Positions 9,874 to 18,918 of a stretch of DNA of 64,000 nucleotides are shown here, one piece after another. The notes beneath the pieces are model-generated. The model searched no databases and was not told the origin of the DNA. It saw nothing but the letters and a program-made list of their open reading frames with translations. A program made the translations under genes and the position numbers. How positions within the stretch are numbered: the first letter of the stretch is position 1; the number at the start of each line of letters is the position of its first letter. This DNA is from JBKHYJ01 sp046565505 (GTDB taxonomy: Bacteria > Acidobacteriota > Blastocatellia > UBA7656), in the NCBI GenBank assembly GCA_046565505.1, contig JBKHYJ010000022.1, positions 248,001-312,000 on the forward strand. Direction: 5' to 3'.

Positions 9874-10419
9874 ATGACGGCTAACAGTGGGGACCGGCGC
9901 AACTGGCTCGAGCGGCTGAGCGATAAGATACCGGGTTACAGCGGCTACGTCGACCGCGAGCGCCGCCGCGACATAGATAAGCTCCACCGCGAGCACCTGG
10001 CCGACAGGCTGCGCCGCCTTAAAGGGCCGCTCACGGACTTGATGCGGGAGCTGAGCTCCGCGGGGCGGCTCTTCGAGGTCGGGCCCGTGGATTCGGCGAT
10101 AAAGAAGCTCGACCACCTCGAAAATCGCGTGCGGTTCGCGAGCTACGGTTATTCAGGCTTCTTCGACGCGGTGAAGATAGAGCAGGCGCAGTTGGATTCG
10201 ATATACAGGTTCGACCTCGCGCTGGTCGAGCACGTGGACGGGCTGGAGGCGAAGGTGGGCGAGTTGAAAGCAAAGGCGGGGACGGCGGAGGGCCTTAAAG
10301 TGGCGGGCGCCGAGCTCACCGCGGCGGTTGATGAGGTCAACCACGCTTTCGATGAGCGCGCCCGCGCGATAAACGACTTCGGCCAGGGCCAGCCGCCCGG
10401 CAAGCCGCTTTTTCAGTAA
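9874..10419 (+). CDS. Helical protein of unknown function, near SPFH gene
   Basis: This 181-aa protein is soluble, charged and predicted almost wholly helical. It has no signal peptide or membrane segment. The opening NWLERLSDKIPGYSGYVDRE, followed by two heptad-rich helices (about 30-60 and 115-165), suggests a coiled-coil or helical-bundle protein. I do not recognise an enzymatic motif. AGGGAGGGCAGGGG precedes the ATG. It lies between the ribbon/PilZ-like gene and the DUF4097 gene on the same strand, so it may act with the SPFH membrane module. Confidence 0.65.
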   Translation: MTANSGDRRNWLERLSDKIPGYSGYVDRERRRDIDKLHREHLADRLRRLKGPLTDLMRELSSAGRLFEVGPVDSAIKKLDHLENRVRFASYGYSGFFDAVKIEQAQLDSIYRFDLALVEHVDGLEAKVGELKAKAGTAEGLKVAGAELTAAVDEVNHAFDERARAINDFGQGQPPGKPLFQ

Positions 10420-10484
10420 TTGAGGACCTGGAGACCGCGCAGGGCGGTCGGAAGATTTACCCCGCATCCGAGGCCCGAAATAGA

Positions 10485-11681
10485 ATGGCAGATCAATGTA
10501 GAAACTGCGGCGCAGAACTTTTTTACGGGCAGCGATTCTGTCGCGCCTGCGGCAAGACCACTGAACCCATAGCCGACGAGAACGCGCCGACGCAGAGGAT
10601 GCCGCCTCAGCCGGACGCATGGGGGGCGCGCCAGGCTAATACCGCGCCCACGTCAGGCCAGGGCACCAGCCCGGTTTACACGCCGCCCAGTTATTACCAA
10701 CCTCCCACCACCCCGGTCCAGCCTTACACTCCGCCGCGGCCGCGTTCCACCTGGCCCTGGATTGTGGCGGTCATCGGGACCAGTATGCTGGTCGCCATGA
10801 TTCTGGGGGTGATATTCATTTCCCGCTCGGCCCATGTCGGGAGGGACCTAGCGGGGAGGGCAGGCCGCAGGGCGCGAGACGCCGCCGGCGCGGTCGCCCC
10901 GCCGATTCCACCGATGCCGCCCGCAGTGCCTTCCCCGCCCATCCCGCCTCTGCCCCCCGGCGCGGAGGCCGTCCTGGGCGCGGATAACGCCGAGGTCGAG
11001 GCGTCGGGCGGCGAGACCGTACTCACCAAGACCTTCCCGCTCGACAAGAGCGCCATCGTCACGCTGACTAATATTAATGGCAGCGTAACGGTCGAGGCGT
11101 CCGACGGTCCCCAAGCTGAATTGACGGTCGTCAAGAGCGGCGGCACAGAGCAGTCCCGCGAGTCCGCGCAGGTGAAATTCTTCGGCGATAACGGGAGGCT
11201 CTCGCTTAGGACAGAGCTTCCGCCCAACTCAAGGGACCTCAGCGTGCATTATAAATTGAAGCTCCCGCGCGAAGTCGGGCGCGTCGACATCAACTTGACC
11301 AATGGCGACATTAAAATGTCCGACGTAGCGGCGCAGATCGCCGTCGCCACCACGAACGGCGACATAGAGCTCTCCGATGTCACGGGCGTCGCGAGCGCCA
11401 AGACGGTCAACGGGAACATAGAAGCTCAACTGGCCGGCGTGCCCCCCGGGCGGCCCATGGATTTCGGCAGCGTGCATGGGAACATAGAGATTAGTTTCAA
11501 CTCCGACCTCAACGCGAACCTGATGGCGAGCACCACGGCGGGCTCCATACAGCTGGACGACGATTTCGGCATAAGAGTGCAGAAACAACTCGTCGGGCAG
11601 CAGGCCGGCGGGCCCATAGGGCAGGGCGGGCCTCCGCTGTCGGTCAAAACCGTGAGCGGGAATATCAAGCTCACGAGATAG
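10485..11681 (+). CDS. Zinc-ribbon / DUF4097 beta-repeat membrane protein
   Basis: This 398-aa protein has an N-terminal zinc ribbon (C5, C8, C19, C22) and a Pro/Thr-rich linker (30-88). A single transmembrane helix (about 90-113), a Pro-rich spacer (140-163) and a DUF4097-type right-handed beta region (about 185-398) follow. The beta part has repeated rungs such as TNINGSVTVEA, TNGDIKMSDV, TNGDIELSDV, VNGNIEAQL and VSGNIKLTR. The topology implies a cytoplasmic ribbon and an external beta-solenoid. DUF4097 proteins are often encoded with envelope-stress regulators and may act as adhesins or surface sensors. The gene is 25 bases before the SPFH gene and is probably co-transcribed with it. Confidence 0.8.
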   Translation: MADQCRNCGAELFYGQRFCRACGKTTEPIADENAPTQRMPPQPDAWGARQANTAPTSGQGTSPVYTPPSYYQPPTTPVQPYTPPRPRSTWPWIVAVIGTSMLVAMILGVIFISRSAHVGRDLAGRAGRRARDAAGAVAPPIPPMPPAVPSPPIPPLPPGAEAVLGADNAEVEASGGETVLTKTFPLDKSAIVTLTNINGSVTVEASDGPQAELTVVKSGGTEQSRESAQVKFFGDNGRLSLRTELPPNSRDLSVHYKLKLPREVGRVDINLTNGDIKMSDVAAQIAVATTNGDIELSDVTGVASAKTVNGNIEAQLAGVPPGRPMDFGSVHGNIEISFNSDLNANLMASTTAGSIQLDDDFGIRVQKQLVGQQAGGPIGQGGPPLSVKTVSGNIKLTR

Positions 11682-11706
11682 CTTGTGCGATTAAGGAGAT
11701 TCAGGA

Positions 11707-12831
11707 ATGGCAATTGAAGTTCTAGAGTATTTCGACCCGTCCGGGGCAGAGATAGTCCACCGCATACCTGAGGCCGGCTCGTCCGACATAAAGATGGGCG
11801 CGCAGTTGATAGTCCAGGAGAACCAGGCGGCGGTCTTCTTCCGCGACGGCAAGGCGCTCGACACGTTTGGCCCCGGCCGCCACACGCTGACGACGATGAA
11901 CGTGCCGCTGCTCACGCGGCTGCTGTCGATCCCGTTCGGCGGGAAGTCGCCTTTTCAAGCCAGCGTGATGTTCGTCGCGCGACACACGTTCCAGGACCTG
12001 AAGTGGGGGACGAAAGAACCCATCGTATTCCGCGACAGCGAGCTCCGCTTCGTGCGGCTGCGCGCGTTCGGCAAGTACTCCATGCGCGTGACTGACCCGC
12101 AATTATTCGTCGGCTCGGTCGTCGGCACGCGAGGCATCGTCTCGACCGAAGCCATCGGCTCTTACCTGCGCGACATAGTGGTCGCGCGCCTAAACGACCT
12201 GCTGGGCGAAAATCTCAAGACCATCTTCGACCTCCCCGCTTACTACGACGAGCTGGCCGCGGGCGTGAAGTCACGCGTCGCCGAAGACTTCAGCAGGCAG
12301 GGGCTAGAGCTTGTAGACATGATCATCTCCGCCATCACGCCCCCCGAAGAAGTTCAAAAGATGATAGACGAGCGCACGAGCATGGGAGCGATAGGCGACA
12401 TGAACGCCTACATGCAGTTCAAGGCGGCGCAGTCTATTCAAGACGCGGCCAAGCAGCCGGGCGGCGCGGCGGGGCAGGGGATGGGCCTCGGGCTCGGGAT
12501 CAGCTACGGGCAGATGATGGCCGGGGCGGTCGGCGGGCAGGGCGGGGCGGCCTCGCAGGGCGGCGCGCCACAGGCGCAAACGGTCTCCTGCCCGAAGTGC
12601 GGCACAGGTAACGCCCCCGGCACAAAATTCTGCTCCAACTGCGGCACGGCTCAAGCCTCAGGGCAGGCCCCCACGGTCGAATGCCCGTCCTGCCATGCGC
12701 GCGCGCAGGCCGGGTCGAAGTTCTGTAACAACTGCGGGCAATCGCTCGTGCCACAGCCGTGCAAGAATTGCCAGGCGCCCGTTCAGCCCGGCTCGAAGTT
12801 CTGCGCGAATTGCGGCACCCCCGTGTCATAG
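11707..12831 (+). CDS. SPFH-domain protein with three C-terminal zinc ribbons
   Basis: This 374-aa protein contains an SPFH/band-7-like domain (about 25-235, with QENQAAVFFRDGKA and helical coiled part 190-235). A Gly/Ala/Gln linker (about 240-292) follows. Three consecutive zinc ribbons (about 295-312, 326-343 and 352-369) each have two CxxC pairs. This is the virion-core-like SPFH group found in bacteria. SPFH proteins form large oligomeric rings at membranes, but this one has no N-terminal membrane helix and may be peripheral. AGGAG lies eight bases before the ATG. It closes the same-strand run of ribbon proteins beginning at 9268. Confidence 0.88.
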   Translation: MAIEVLEYFDPSGAEIVHRIPEAGSSDIKMGAQLIVQENQAAVFFRDGKALDTFGPGRHTLTTMNVPLLTRLLSIPFGGKSPFQASVMFVARHTFQDLKWGTKEPIVFRDSELRFVRLRAFGKYSMRVTDPQLFVGSVVGTRGIVSTEAIGSYLRDIVVARLNDLLGENLKTIFDLPAYYDELAAGVKSRVAEDFSRQGLELVDMIISAITPPEEVQKMIDERTSMGAIGDMNAYMQFKAAQSIQDAAKQPGGAAGQGMGLGLGISYGQMMAGAVGGQGGAASQGGAPQAQTVSCPKCGTGNAPGTKFCSNCGTAQASGQAPTVECPSCHARAQAGSKFCNNCGQSLVPQPCKNCQAPVQPGSKFCANCGTPVS

Positions 12832-12858
12832 ACTCAGTGGGCCCTCAGGAGGTGACTT

Positions 12859-13527
12859 GTGAGATTTGCCATATGTTTGCTGGCCGGCCTGCTCGTTGCG
12901 GGGGCGGGCCTGATCAGGCTTGATCTGCCGGGCAGTGCGCGGGCCATCGAGGCGTCCGTCCTCGCGTCAGAATCAACACAGTCCGACCCCGCGCCGAAAA
13001 TATCCGACGCCCGCCTGAGCGGTAAAAAGCTCATCGTAACGGGCGAGAACTTCGGCCAGGGGGCGGCGATCTTCATAAACGGGGAGAGGCAGAAGACGAA
13101 AAACGATTCGGATAATCCATCCACAGTCTTGATCGCCAAGAAGGCTGGCAAAAAGATGCCCGGCGATGAATTGGTCAGCATACAGGTGCTGAACGCCGCG
13201 GGCGCTCCGTCGGCCGCTTTCGGATTTTTTTCGGGCCGGACGGTGACCATAGAAGATGGCGGCAAGACGATAGAGCTCAGGGTAGGCGAGCGCTTCCTTC
13301 TGGTCCTGAAGAAGGACAATTTTGAATGGGTCGCCAGCGTGCAGGACCCGACGGTCCTCAAAAAGGTCGATGGTGCTGACCTGGTCCCCGGCGCTCAAGG
13401 AATATTCGAGGCGCAGAGGGTGGGCCAGACCGGCGTAGACGCCCTCGGCGAATTCCCTTGCAGTAAATTAACGCCGCCCTGCAACCTGCCATCACTCCGG
13501 GTCGATTTTAATTTCGTCGTGCGGTAA
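12859..13527 (+). CDS. Exported IPT/TIG-like domain protein
   Basis: This 222-aa protein starts at GTG with AGGAGG upstream and has a signal peptide (1 to about 30). Residues about 48-125 look like an IPT/TIG immunoglobulin-like fold (SDARLSGKKLIVTGENFG, INGERQ). Residues about 128-222 form a second beta domain (VGERFLLVL, QDPTVLK, GAQGIFEAQRVGQTGVDA). This second domain resembles secreted inhibitor-like or BACON-like Ig domains. Two Cys close together (FPCSKLTPPCN) may form a disulphide outside the cell. It follows the SPFH gene by 27 bases, so it may be in the same transcript. Confidence 0.65.
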   Translation: MRFAICLLAGLLVAGAGLIRLDLPGSARAIEASVLASESTQSDPAPKISDARLSGKKLIVTGENFGQGAAIFINGERQKTKNDSDNPSTVLIAKKAGKKMPGDELVSIQVLNAAGAPSAAFGFFSGRTVTIEDGGKTIELRVGERFLLVLKKDNFEWVASVQDPTVLKKVDGADLVPGAQGIFEAQRVGQTGVDALGEFPCSKLTPPCNLPSLRVDFNFVVR

Positions 13528-13719
13528 GCGCGCCGAGGCCCCTGCCGCGAGCCGCGCGGCGTTTGAAACCTGCCCGGCGACTCATTGCCGGGGTCTGAGC
13601 GCGGAACCGAACGGGGCCCGGCGGCGGCGGCCGAAAATATGCCCGGTCAGCCATCGCCGCGGGACTGGCCGCGTATGACGAATAATTTCAAGCGGCGGAT
13701 CAATAGAAGGAGGTTGTGA

Positions 13720-15162
13720 ATGACGGCTTCAAAAATAGAAGACGTGAAGGTCTACGATAAATTGTACGTGAATGGCGAATGGGTCGCGCCCGCCGGCCCG
13801 GGCCTGCTCGACGTGATTAACTCGACCACCGAGGAAGTGATGGGGCGCGTGCCCGAAGGGACGGCCGAAGACGTTGACCGCGCGGTGGCAGCGGCGCGCG
13901 CCGCCTTCGACTCCTGGTCCGCGACGCCGGCCGAGGAGCGCGCGGGCTTCCTAAAGCGCATCTCGGAGGGGCTGACCGCCAGGCAGAATGAATTGGCCGC
14001 CATCATCGCGAGCGAAGTCGGCATGCCGCTGCCCCTGGCTAAGGCCGTCCAGGCGGGTATGCCCGCTATGGTCATGGGTTCTTTCGCGAAGCTTCTCGGC
14101 GAGTACACATTTGAAGAGAAGGTCGGGAATTCGCTCGTAGTGAAAGAGCCGGTGGGCGTGGTCGGCTGCATCACGCCCTGGAATTACCCGCTTCATCAGG
14201 TCGTGGCGAAGGTGGCCCCCGCCCTCGCCGCGGGGTGCACGGTCGTGTTGAAGCCGAGCGAAGTCGCGCCCCTCACGGCCTTCGCGCTCGCAGAGGTTAT
14301 CGACGAGTCGGGTCTCCCTGCGGGCGTCTTCAACCTCGTCACCGGGGTCGGCCCGGTCGTCGGCGAGGCAATCGCGGCGCACCCGGACGTTGACATGGTA
14401 TCTTTCACAGGCTCTACGCGCGCCGGCAAGCGCGTGAGCGAGCTGGCGGCGCAGACCGTGAAGCGCGTGGCGCTGGAACTCGGCGGGAAGTCGGCGAACG
14501 TTATACTCGACGACGCCGATTTCGAGAAGGCCGTTCGCAGCGGCGTCGGCAATTGCTATTTCAACTCGGGCCAGACCTGTTCGGCGCACACGCGAATGCT
14601 CGTGCCTAAGGCCAGGCACGATGAGGCCGTGCGAATCGCCAGGGAGGTGGCGGAGAGTTTTACAGTCGGCGACCCGCGCGAAGGCAAAGCGAAGCTCGGC
14701 CCGCTTGTGTCTGACGCGCAGCGCGAGCGTGTCCGCAACTACATCAAACGCGGCGTCGAAGAAGGGGCGACCCTGGTCACGGGAGGCCCCGAGCCGCCCG
14801 AAGGGCTGGAGAAAGGCTACTTCGTCCGGCCCACGGTGTTCGCGAACGTGCGCAACGACATGACGATTGCGCGCGAAGAGATTTTCGGGCCGGTGCTTTC
14901 GATCATCCCGTACGAGGACGAGGACGACGCGGTGCGCATCGCCAATGATACGGTCTACGGGCTCGCGGGCGGGGTGTGGTCGGCTGACGTGGAGCGGGCC
15001 AAGCGGGTGGCCCGGAGGCTCCGCACGGGGCAGGTGGACATAAACGGCGGGAGCTTTAACCCCTCCGCGCCCTTCGGGGGGTACAAGCAGTCCGGCAACG
15101 GGCGCGAGCTGGGCAGGTACGGGTTTGAAGAATTCCTCGAAGTGAAGTCGCTTCAGTTGTAA
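13720..15162 (+). CDS. NAD(P)-dependent aldehyde dehydrogenase
   Basis: This 480-aa enzyme has the full ALDH catalytic set: Asn155 in PWNYP, Lys178 in LKPSE, Glu253 in LELGGKS and the nucleophile Cys287 in NSGQTCSAHTR. The NAD-binding region FTGSTRAGK (229-237) and the C-terminal PFGGYKQSGNGRELG also match. It oxidises an aldehyde to the acid, but the substrate cannot be named from the sequence. The length is typical. GAAGGAGG is seven bases before the ATG. The gene is alone and is followed by a strong hairpin at 15186-15223. Confidence 0.93.
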   Translation: MTASKIEDVKVYDKLYVNGEWVAPAGPGLLDVINSTTEEVMGRVPEGTAEDVDRAVAAARAAFDSWSATPAEERAGFLKRISEGLTARQNELAAIIASEVGMPLPLAKAVQAGMPAMVMGSFAKLLGEYTFEEKVGNSLVVKEPVGVVGCITPWNYPLHQVVAKVAPALAAGCTVVLKPSEVAPLTAFALAEVIDESGLPAGVFNLVTGVGPVVGEAIAAHPDVDMVSFTGSTRAGKRVSELAAQTVKRVALELGGKSANVILDDADFEKAVRSGVGNCYFNSGQTCSAHTRMLVPKARHDEAVRIAREVAESFTVGDPREGKAKLGPLVSDAQRERVRNYIKRGVEEGATLVTGGPEPPEGLEKGYFVRPTVFANVRNDMTIAREEIFGPVLSIIPYEDEDDAVRIANDTVYGLAGGVWSADVERAKRVARRLRTGQVDINGGSFNPSAPFGGYKQSGNGRELGRYGFEEFLEVKSLQL

Positions 15163-15185
15163 GGCGTCTCACCCCATCGTCCGGC

Positions 15186-15223
15186 GAGAAGCCGGGCAGG
15201 CCCATCGCCTCGCCCGGCTTCTC
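15186..15223 (+). terminator. Strong hairpin after aldehyde dehydrogenase
   Basis: GAGAAGCCGGGC (15186-15197) pairs perfectly with GCCCGGCTTCTC (15212-15223), making a 12-bp GC-rich stem 24 bases after the stop codon. The T-run is poor, so it is a likely transcript end without a textbook tail. Confidence 0.6.
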
Positions 15224-15347
15224 ACTATTCAGGGGGACATTCTTTAACGGCCGCTGGCCTATGTATCAATGCTGCACTTGCTTGTTCTATACCTATCAGA
15301 GTGGCTCGCTTGTTAGAAGAATTAAATAAGAGAAGGAATAAGTCTCT

Positions 15348-16880
15348 ATGAGTAATGATTCGGGACAAACCACCTCCGTGTGGATGGCGTCTGCCGAAGT
15401 GCCGGAGTTCTCGCCCCTCGCCGAAGACATTCATGCAGATGTGTGCATAGTGGGCGCTGGCATCGCGGGATTGACTACGGCTTACCTACTCGCGCGCGAG
15501 GGCAAATCCGTCGCCGTCCTTGACGACGGCCGGATTGGCGGGGGGATGACCGGGCGCACGACCGCGCACCTGTCAAACGCTTTCGATGACCGCTATCAAG
15601 AGATGGAGAGGCTGCATGGCGAGCGCGGCTCGCGGTTGATCGCAGACAGCCATACGGCGTCGATTGATCGCATAGAACGAATCGTCGCCGACGAAAAAAT
15701 CGAATGCGAATTTGAACGCCTCGACGGCTACCTCTTTGCTCCGCCCGATCAATCAAAAGAGATACTCGAAGAAGAATTGAAGGCCGCGCACCGCGCCGGG
15801 CTTGAAGGCGTCGAGCAAGTTGACCACGCCCCTATCGCTAACTTCGACACGGGGATGTGCCTGCGCTTTCCGCGGCAGGCGCAATTCCACCCTCTCAAAT
15901 ACCTTGCGGGGTTGGCGCGCGCCATCCTGCGCGATGGCGGTCGAATATTCACGGCCACACACGCAAGCGAGATGGAAGGCGGCGCGAACACTTACGTCAA
16001 AACCAGTGCGGGCCACACCGTTACGGCCGAGGCCATCGTGATAGCGACGAACACCCCTGTGAATGACATCGTCACTATTCACACGAAACAGGCGCCATAC
16101 ACGACATACGTGATCGGGGCGCGCGTGCCGCGCGGGTCCGTCACGCGGGCGCTCTATTGGGACACGCTCGACCCCTACCATTACGTCCGGCTCGAAAGCG
16201 ACGGGTCAAAGAGTTATGACTTACTGATCGTCGGGGGCGAAGATCATAAATCGGGTCAGGCGGATGACTACGAGGCGCGCCACGGGAGGCTGGAAGCCTG
16301 GGCGCGCGAACGCTGGCCGATGATCGAAGCCATAGAGTTTCGATGGTCGGGGCAGGTGATGGAGCCGGTCGATGGCGTCGCATTCATCGGGCGGAACCCC
16401 GGCGACCCCCGAAACGTCTACATTGCCACGGGCGATTCAGGGATGGGAATGACGCACGGCACGGTCGCGGGAATACTCATCGCGGATTTGATCTTGGGGA
16501 GGGAGTGCTCGTGGGTCCCGCTCTATGACCCATCGCGCGTGACGTTGCGCGCGGCGTCTGATTTCGCCAAAGAAAATTTGAACGTGGCGGCGCAATACGC
16601 CGCGGGGCTCGCCGGGCCGGGTGATGTCGATTCGGCCGCAGAGGTAGCCCCGGGAACAGGGGCGGTCGTTCGGCGCGGCCTTTCTAAGGTTGCCGTTTAC
16701 TGCGACGAGGGCGGGGCGCGGCATGAACTGTCCGCCGTCTGCAAACACCTTGGATGTATAGTCGATTGGAACCCGGTCGAAAACACCTGGGACTGCCCGT
16801 GTCACGGCTCGCGCTATGACAAATACGGCCGCGTCATCACGGGCCCTGCCAATAGCGACCTTGATCCCGCGAGAGAATAA
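15348..16880 (+). CDS. FAD-dependent oxidoreductase with C-terminal Rieske 2Fe-2S domain
   Basis: This 510-aa protein joins a DAO/glycine-oxidase-type flavoprotein to a Rieske domain. The FAD-binding GAGIAG is at 36-41 and the late FAD motif is GDSGMGMTHGTVAG. The Rieske cluster ligands are C465/H467 and C483/H486 (CKHLGC, CPCHGSRYD). The pairing resembles proteins in which a flavin oxidation is coupled to a 2Fe-2S relay. The substrate is unknown. There is no signal peptide, so it is probably cytoplasmic. AAGGA precedes the ATG. It is alone on its strand between the ALDH hairpin and the cysS promoter region. Confidence 0.9.
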   Translation: MSNDSGQTTSVWMASAEVPEFSPLAEDIHADVCIVGAGIAGLTTAYLLAREGKSVAVLDDGRIGGGMTGRTTAHLSNAFDDRYQEMERLHGERGSRLIADSHTASIDRIERIVADEKIECEFERLDGYLFAPPDQSKEILEEELKAAHRAGLEGVEQVDHAPIANFDTGMCLRFPRQAQFHPLKYLAGLARAILRDGGRIFTATHASEMEGGANTYVKTSAGHTVTAEAIVIATNTPVNDIVTIHTKQAPYTTYVIGARVPRGSVTRALYWDTLDPYHYVRLESDGSKSYDLLIVGGEDHKSGQADDYEARHGRLEAWARERWPMIEAIEFRWSGQVMEPVDGVAFIGRNPGDPRNVYIATGDSGMGMTHGTVAGILIADLILGRECSWVPLYDPSRVTLRAASDFAKENLNVAAQYAAGLAGPGDVDSAAEVAPGTGAVVRRGLSKVAVYCDEGGARHELSAVCKHLGCIVDWNPVENTWDCPCHGSRYDKYGRVITGPANSDLDPARE

Positions 16881-17303
16881 TCCACCGCGGAGGCCGCAGG
16901 GCGCGGGCGAGTGGGGTAAAGAAACGGGGGCAGCGGGAGAACTGTCTTAAGCCTCTCCTTCTGCTTCATTTCTCCCCGCCGCGCGACCGCCCTCTTGAAT
17001 CCAACAGTATAACCGAGGCGTTCAATCCTAGAATGTGGGGGTGACGAATTCATCAGGGTGCGCGGCGGGCGGGCGAAGAGAGCATATAATCATAGTGTTC
17101 AAATTTGACCCTTCGCGTCTACAGTAATACCTGAAACAGCCGGGGCGGCTGATTCCGTGCCCGCGCCTTTCCCGAGACCGCCAACACGCCATCACCTCCC
17201 CCGTCAAAAACCCCTGTTGTTGACATCCCATTTCGCCTCCGATACCATTTTGCCTTTACGGCGGGCACAAAATTTCAGACATGTACGGACGTAAGGAGGC
17301 TCG
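16881..17303. other. 423-base gap upstream of cysS
   Basis: No gene or RNA is recognisable. It holds the cysS promoter (17220-17248), and a lone TATAAT at 17085-17090 without a -35 partner. I saw no T-box specifier or antiterminator arrangement. Confidence 0.5.
17220..17248 (+). promoter_or_regulatory. Sigma70-type promoter of cysS
   Basis: TTGACA (17220-17225) and TACCAT (17243-17248) are separated by 17 bases. The predicted start near 17255 gives a leader of about 48 bases before the cysS ATG. Confidence 0.6.
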
Positions 17304-18698
17304 ATGCTCAGGCTCAAGAACACGCTCTCTCGCACGCAGGAGGAATTCAGACCGCTCGAAGGCAATACCGTGCGAATGTATGCGTGTGGGCCTACGGTTT
17401 ATGATTACGGCCACATCGGCAACTTCAGGACGTTCATCGCCGTGGACGTTTTGCGCCGCTACCTGAAGTACCTCGGCTACGAGGTGCGCCATGCGATGAA
17501 CATCACGGACGTGGACGACAAGATAATTCGCAACGTGCTGGCCTCGGGCAAGAGCCTTGAGGAGTACACGGAATTCTACACGCAGGAGTTCTTACGCGAC
17601 TGCGCCGCGCTCAACATACAAGAGCCCGAGGTGATGCCGCGGGCGACCAGGCACATCGAGGACATGGTCGAAATAATGAAGGCGCTCGCCGAGGCCGGGC
17701 ATACGTACAGCGGCGAAGGGTCGCTCTATTTCAGCATTGGCTCGTTCCCCGGCTACGGCAAGCTGTCGGGCCTCAAGCTCGAAGGCAACATAGCGGGCGC
17801 GCGCGTTGACGTGGACGAGTACGAGAAGGCTGACGCGCGCGATTTCGTCTTGTGGAAGGCGACGAAGGAAGAGGGCGAGCCGGGCTGGCCCTCCCCATTC
17901 GGCGACGGCAGGCCGGGCTGGCACCTCGAATGCTCCGCGATGTCTATGAAGTACCTGGGCGAATCCTTCGACATTCACTGCGGCGGCGTGGACTTGATCT
18001 TCCCCCACCACGAGAACGAGATAGCGCAGTCGGAGGGCGCGACCGGCAAGCCCTTTGTGCGGTTCTGGGTCCACTCCGAATTCTTACTCGTCGAGGGCGA
18101 GAAGATGTCGAAGTCGAAGGGCAACTATTACACCGTCCGCCATCTCATCGAGCAAGGCTACTCGCCGATGGCTGTCCGCTACCTGTTGCTGTCGGTCCCC
18201 TACCGCACGCAGTTGAACTTTACGCTCGAAGGGCTGCGCGCGGCAGAGAACTCTCTCTCCCGCCTGCACAACTTCCGCAGGCGTGTGCGGGATTACGAAG
18301 GCAGGCCCGGCTCAAGCGCCCGCGCGCAGGAGGTCGTGACGCAGGCGCACGCGGGATTTGAATCGGCGATGAACGACGACCTCAACACTTCCGGGGCGCT
18401 GGCGGCTGTCTTCGATCTGGTGCGCGACGGCAACATCGCGATGGACGCGGGCGAGCTGTGGGCGGACGACCGCAGGGGGGTTCTGGAATTGCTGGCTCGC
18501 ATAGACGCCGTGCTGGGCGTGCTGGGCGAGGACGAAGACAGGATGCTTGAGCCCGAGATCGAAATGATGATTGAGGAGCGAAACACGGCGCGCCGCAACA
18601 GGGAGTTTGCGCGGGCCGATCAGATCAGGAACGACCTCGTCGCGCGCGGAATAATTCTCGAAGACACCCCGCAGGGGACGAAGTGGAAGAGGAAGTAG
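17304..18698 (+). CDS. cysS: Cysteinyl-tRNA synthetase
   Basis: This 464-aa class I synthetase charges tRNA-Cys with cysteine in the cytoplasm. The HIGH-type motif is GHIGN (36-40) and the KMSKS loop is KMSKS (267-271). The catalytic-site zinc ligands C28, C210, H235 and E239 are all present (YACGPTVYDY, LECSAMS, PHHENE). The anticodon-binding helical bundle closes the protein. The length matches bacterial CysRS. AAGGAGG precedes the ATG. The gene converges on the aminotransferase gene ending at 18919. Confidence 0.97.
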   Translation: MLRLKNTLSRTQEEFRPLEGNTVRMYACGPTVYDYGHIGNFRTFIAVDVLRRYLKYLGYEVRHAMNITDVDDKIIRNVLASGKSLEEYTEFYTQEFLRDCAALNIQEPEVMPRATRHIEDMVEIMKALAEAGHTYSGEGSLYFSIGSFPGYGKLSGLKLEGNIAGARVDVDEYEKADARDFVLWKATKEEGEPGWPSPFGDGRPGWHLECSAMSMKYLGESFDIHCGGVDLIFPHHENEIAQSEGATGKPFVRFWVHSEFLLVEGEKMSKSKGNYYTVRHLIEQGYSPMAVRYLLLSVPYRTQLNFTLEGLRAAENSLSRLHNFRRRVRDYEGRPGSSARAQEVVTQAHAGFESAMNDDLNTSGALAAVFDLVRDGNIAMDAGELWADDRRGVLELLARIDAVLGVLGEDEDRMLEPEIEMMIEERNTARRNREFARADQIRNDLVARGIILEDTPQGTKWKRK

Positions 18699-18918
18699 CA
18701 GGGGCGGGGTCTGCGGGCGGCCCCGCCAGCCTGGGCCGCGCGAATCTCATAAATCCCGGCGCACGCGGCGCGCAACCTCATGTCAGGCGCGGGCGCTCCC
18801 GCAAGCTCACCCGCCTTTGAGTTCAAACCCGCGCGCCGCGCGGCAGTGTCACGCCCGCGCGTATCATTAGATAAATCAGGCGAACCGGACCGTCAATTAT
18901 CGCCCGGCTGACCGCGGC

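Noticed and set aside
16881..17303. T-box leader for cysS
   Set aside because: I found no specifier loop, T-box sequence or antiterminator helices. Only a promoter is visible.
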